Positions 14,474 to 14,494 of a DNA stretch of 14,494 nucleotides are shown here, piece after piece. The notes beneath the pieces were generated by a model, which had not been told where the DNA came from, did no database searches, and saw nothing but the letters and a program-made list of their open reading frames with translations. The stretch lies in the NCBI GenBank assembly GCA_937894795.1, contig CALCQV010000088.1:1-14494 (forward strand). Direction: 5' to 3'. Each line of letters opens with the position of its first letter. Position 1 is the stretch's first letter. Source of the DNA: an uncultured Bacteroidales bacterium (lineage in GTDB: Bacteria; Bacteroidota; Bacteroidia; Bacteroidales; Lentimicrobiaceae). The position numbers and the translations under genes were made by a program.

Positions 14474-14494
14474 AGAGCATGGAGCATGGAGCAT
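14474..14494. repeat. Heptad tandem repeat (GGAGCAT), running off the edge
   Basis: AGAGCAT (14474-14480) is followed by two exact GGAGCAT units (14481-14487, 14488-14494), with a degenerate ATGGCAT before them. The repeat starts directly after the Wzc-like stop codon and continues past the end of the window, so its full size is unknown. Confidence 0.7.

Overview
The window looks like chromosomal DNA of a member of the Bacteroidota. The evidence is: two proteins with type IX secretion (T9SS) C-terminal sorting domains (YPNPA motif), a FISUMP-domain protein, a DUF4625 lipoprotein, lipoproteins with acidic residues after the lipobox cysteine, a tyrosine-rich-tailed Wzc-type kinase, and intergenic TAnnTTTG (-7) promoter elements typical of this phylum. 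Genus or species cannot be assigned from the sequence alone. There are no rRNA or tRNA genes, transposases, phage genes or CRISPR arrays.

Layout. (1) 1-2813, plus strand: the 3' part of a long-chain acyl-CoA ligase, a FemAB-like GNAT acyltransferase and an exosortase-family membrane protein. The last two overlap (ATGAGTAA), so they are probably translationally coupled. (2) 2796-3298, minus strand: a two-repeat YegP/DUF1508 protein with a well-formed intrinsic terminator whose stem overlaps the end of the exosortase gene. (3) 3537-4901, plus strand: an orphan sensor histidine kinase with a 5TMR-LYT-type membrane sensor. (4) 8140-4934, minus strand: a T9SS-exported protein built of eight ~29-residue Trp repeats, followed by a divergent subtilisin-like lipoprotein. 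(5) 8401-10215, plus strand: a small T9SS cargo protein and a FISUMP secreted protein. (6) 10523-10290, minus strand: a tiny degenerate HNH-like zinc protein. (7) 10766-10844: an array of seven WTTGAAC motifs ahead of a DUF4625 lipoprotein gene (10892-11359), then osmC (11439-11861). (8) 12050-14467: a Wzc-like polysaccharide co-polymerase/tyrosine autokinase preceded by a duplicated 31-bp leader repeat. A heptad tandem repeat (GGAGCAT) follows it and runs off the right edge.

How the genes work together. Most products act at or beyond the envelope: exosortase processing, T9SS export, surface lipoproteins and exopolysaccharide chain-length control. In other bacteria exosortase loci are linked to exopolysaccharide genes and carry FemAB-like and acyl/AMP-ligase genes, so the left cassette and the right-end Wzc gene may belong to one surface-polymer region. 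That link is inference, because about 9 kb of unrelated genes separates them. The most unusual items are the compact exosortase cassette with no visible substrate, the WTTGAAC array, the duplicated leader before the Wzc gene, and the degenerate catalytic motifs in the subtilase and HNH proteins. I do not see a clear, complete, new multi-gene system in this window.
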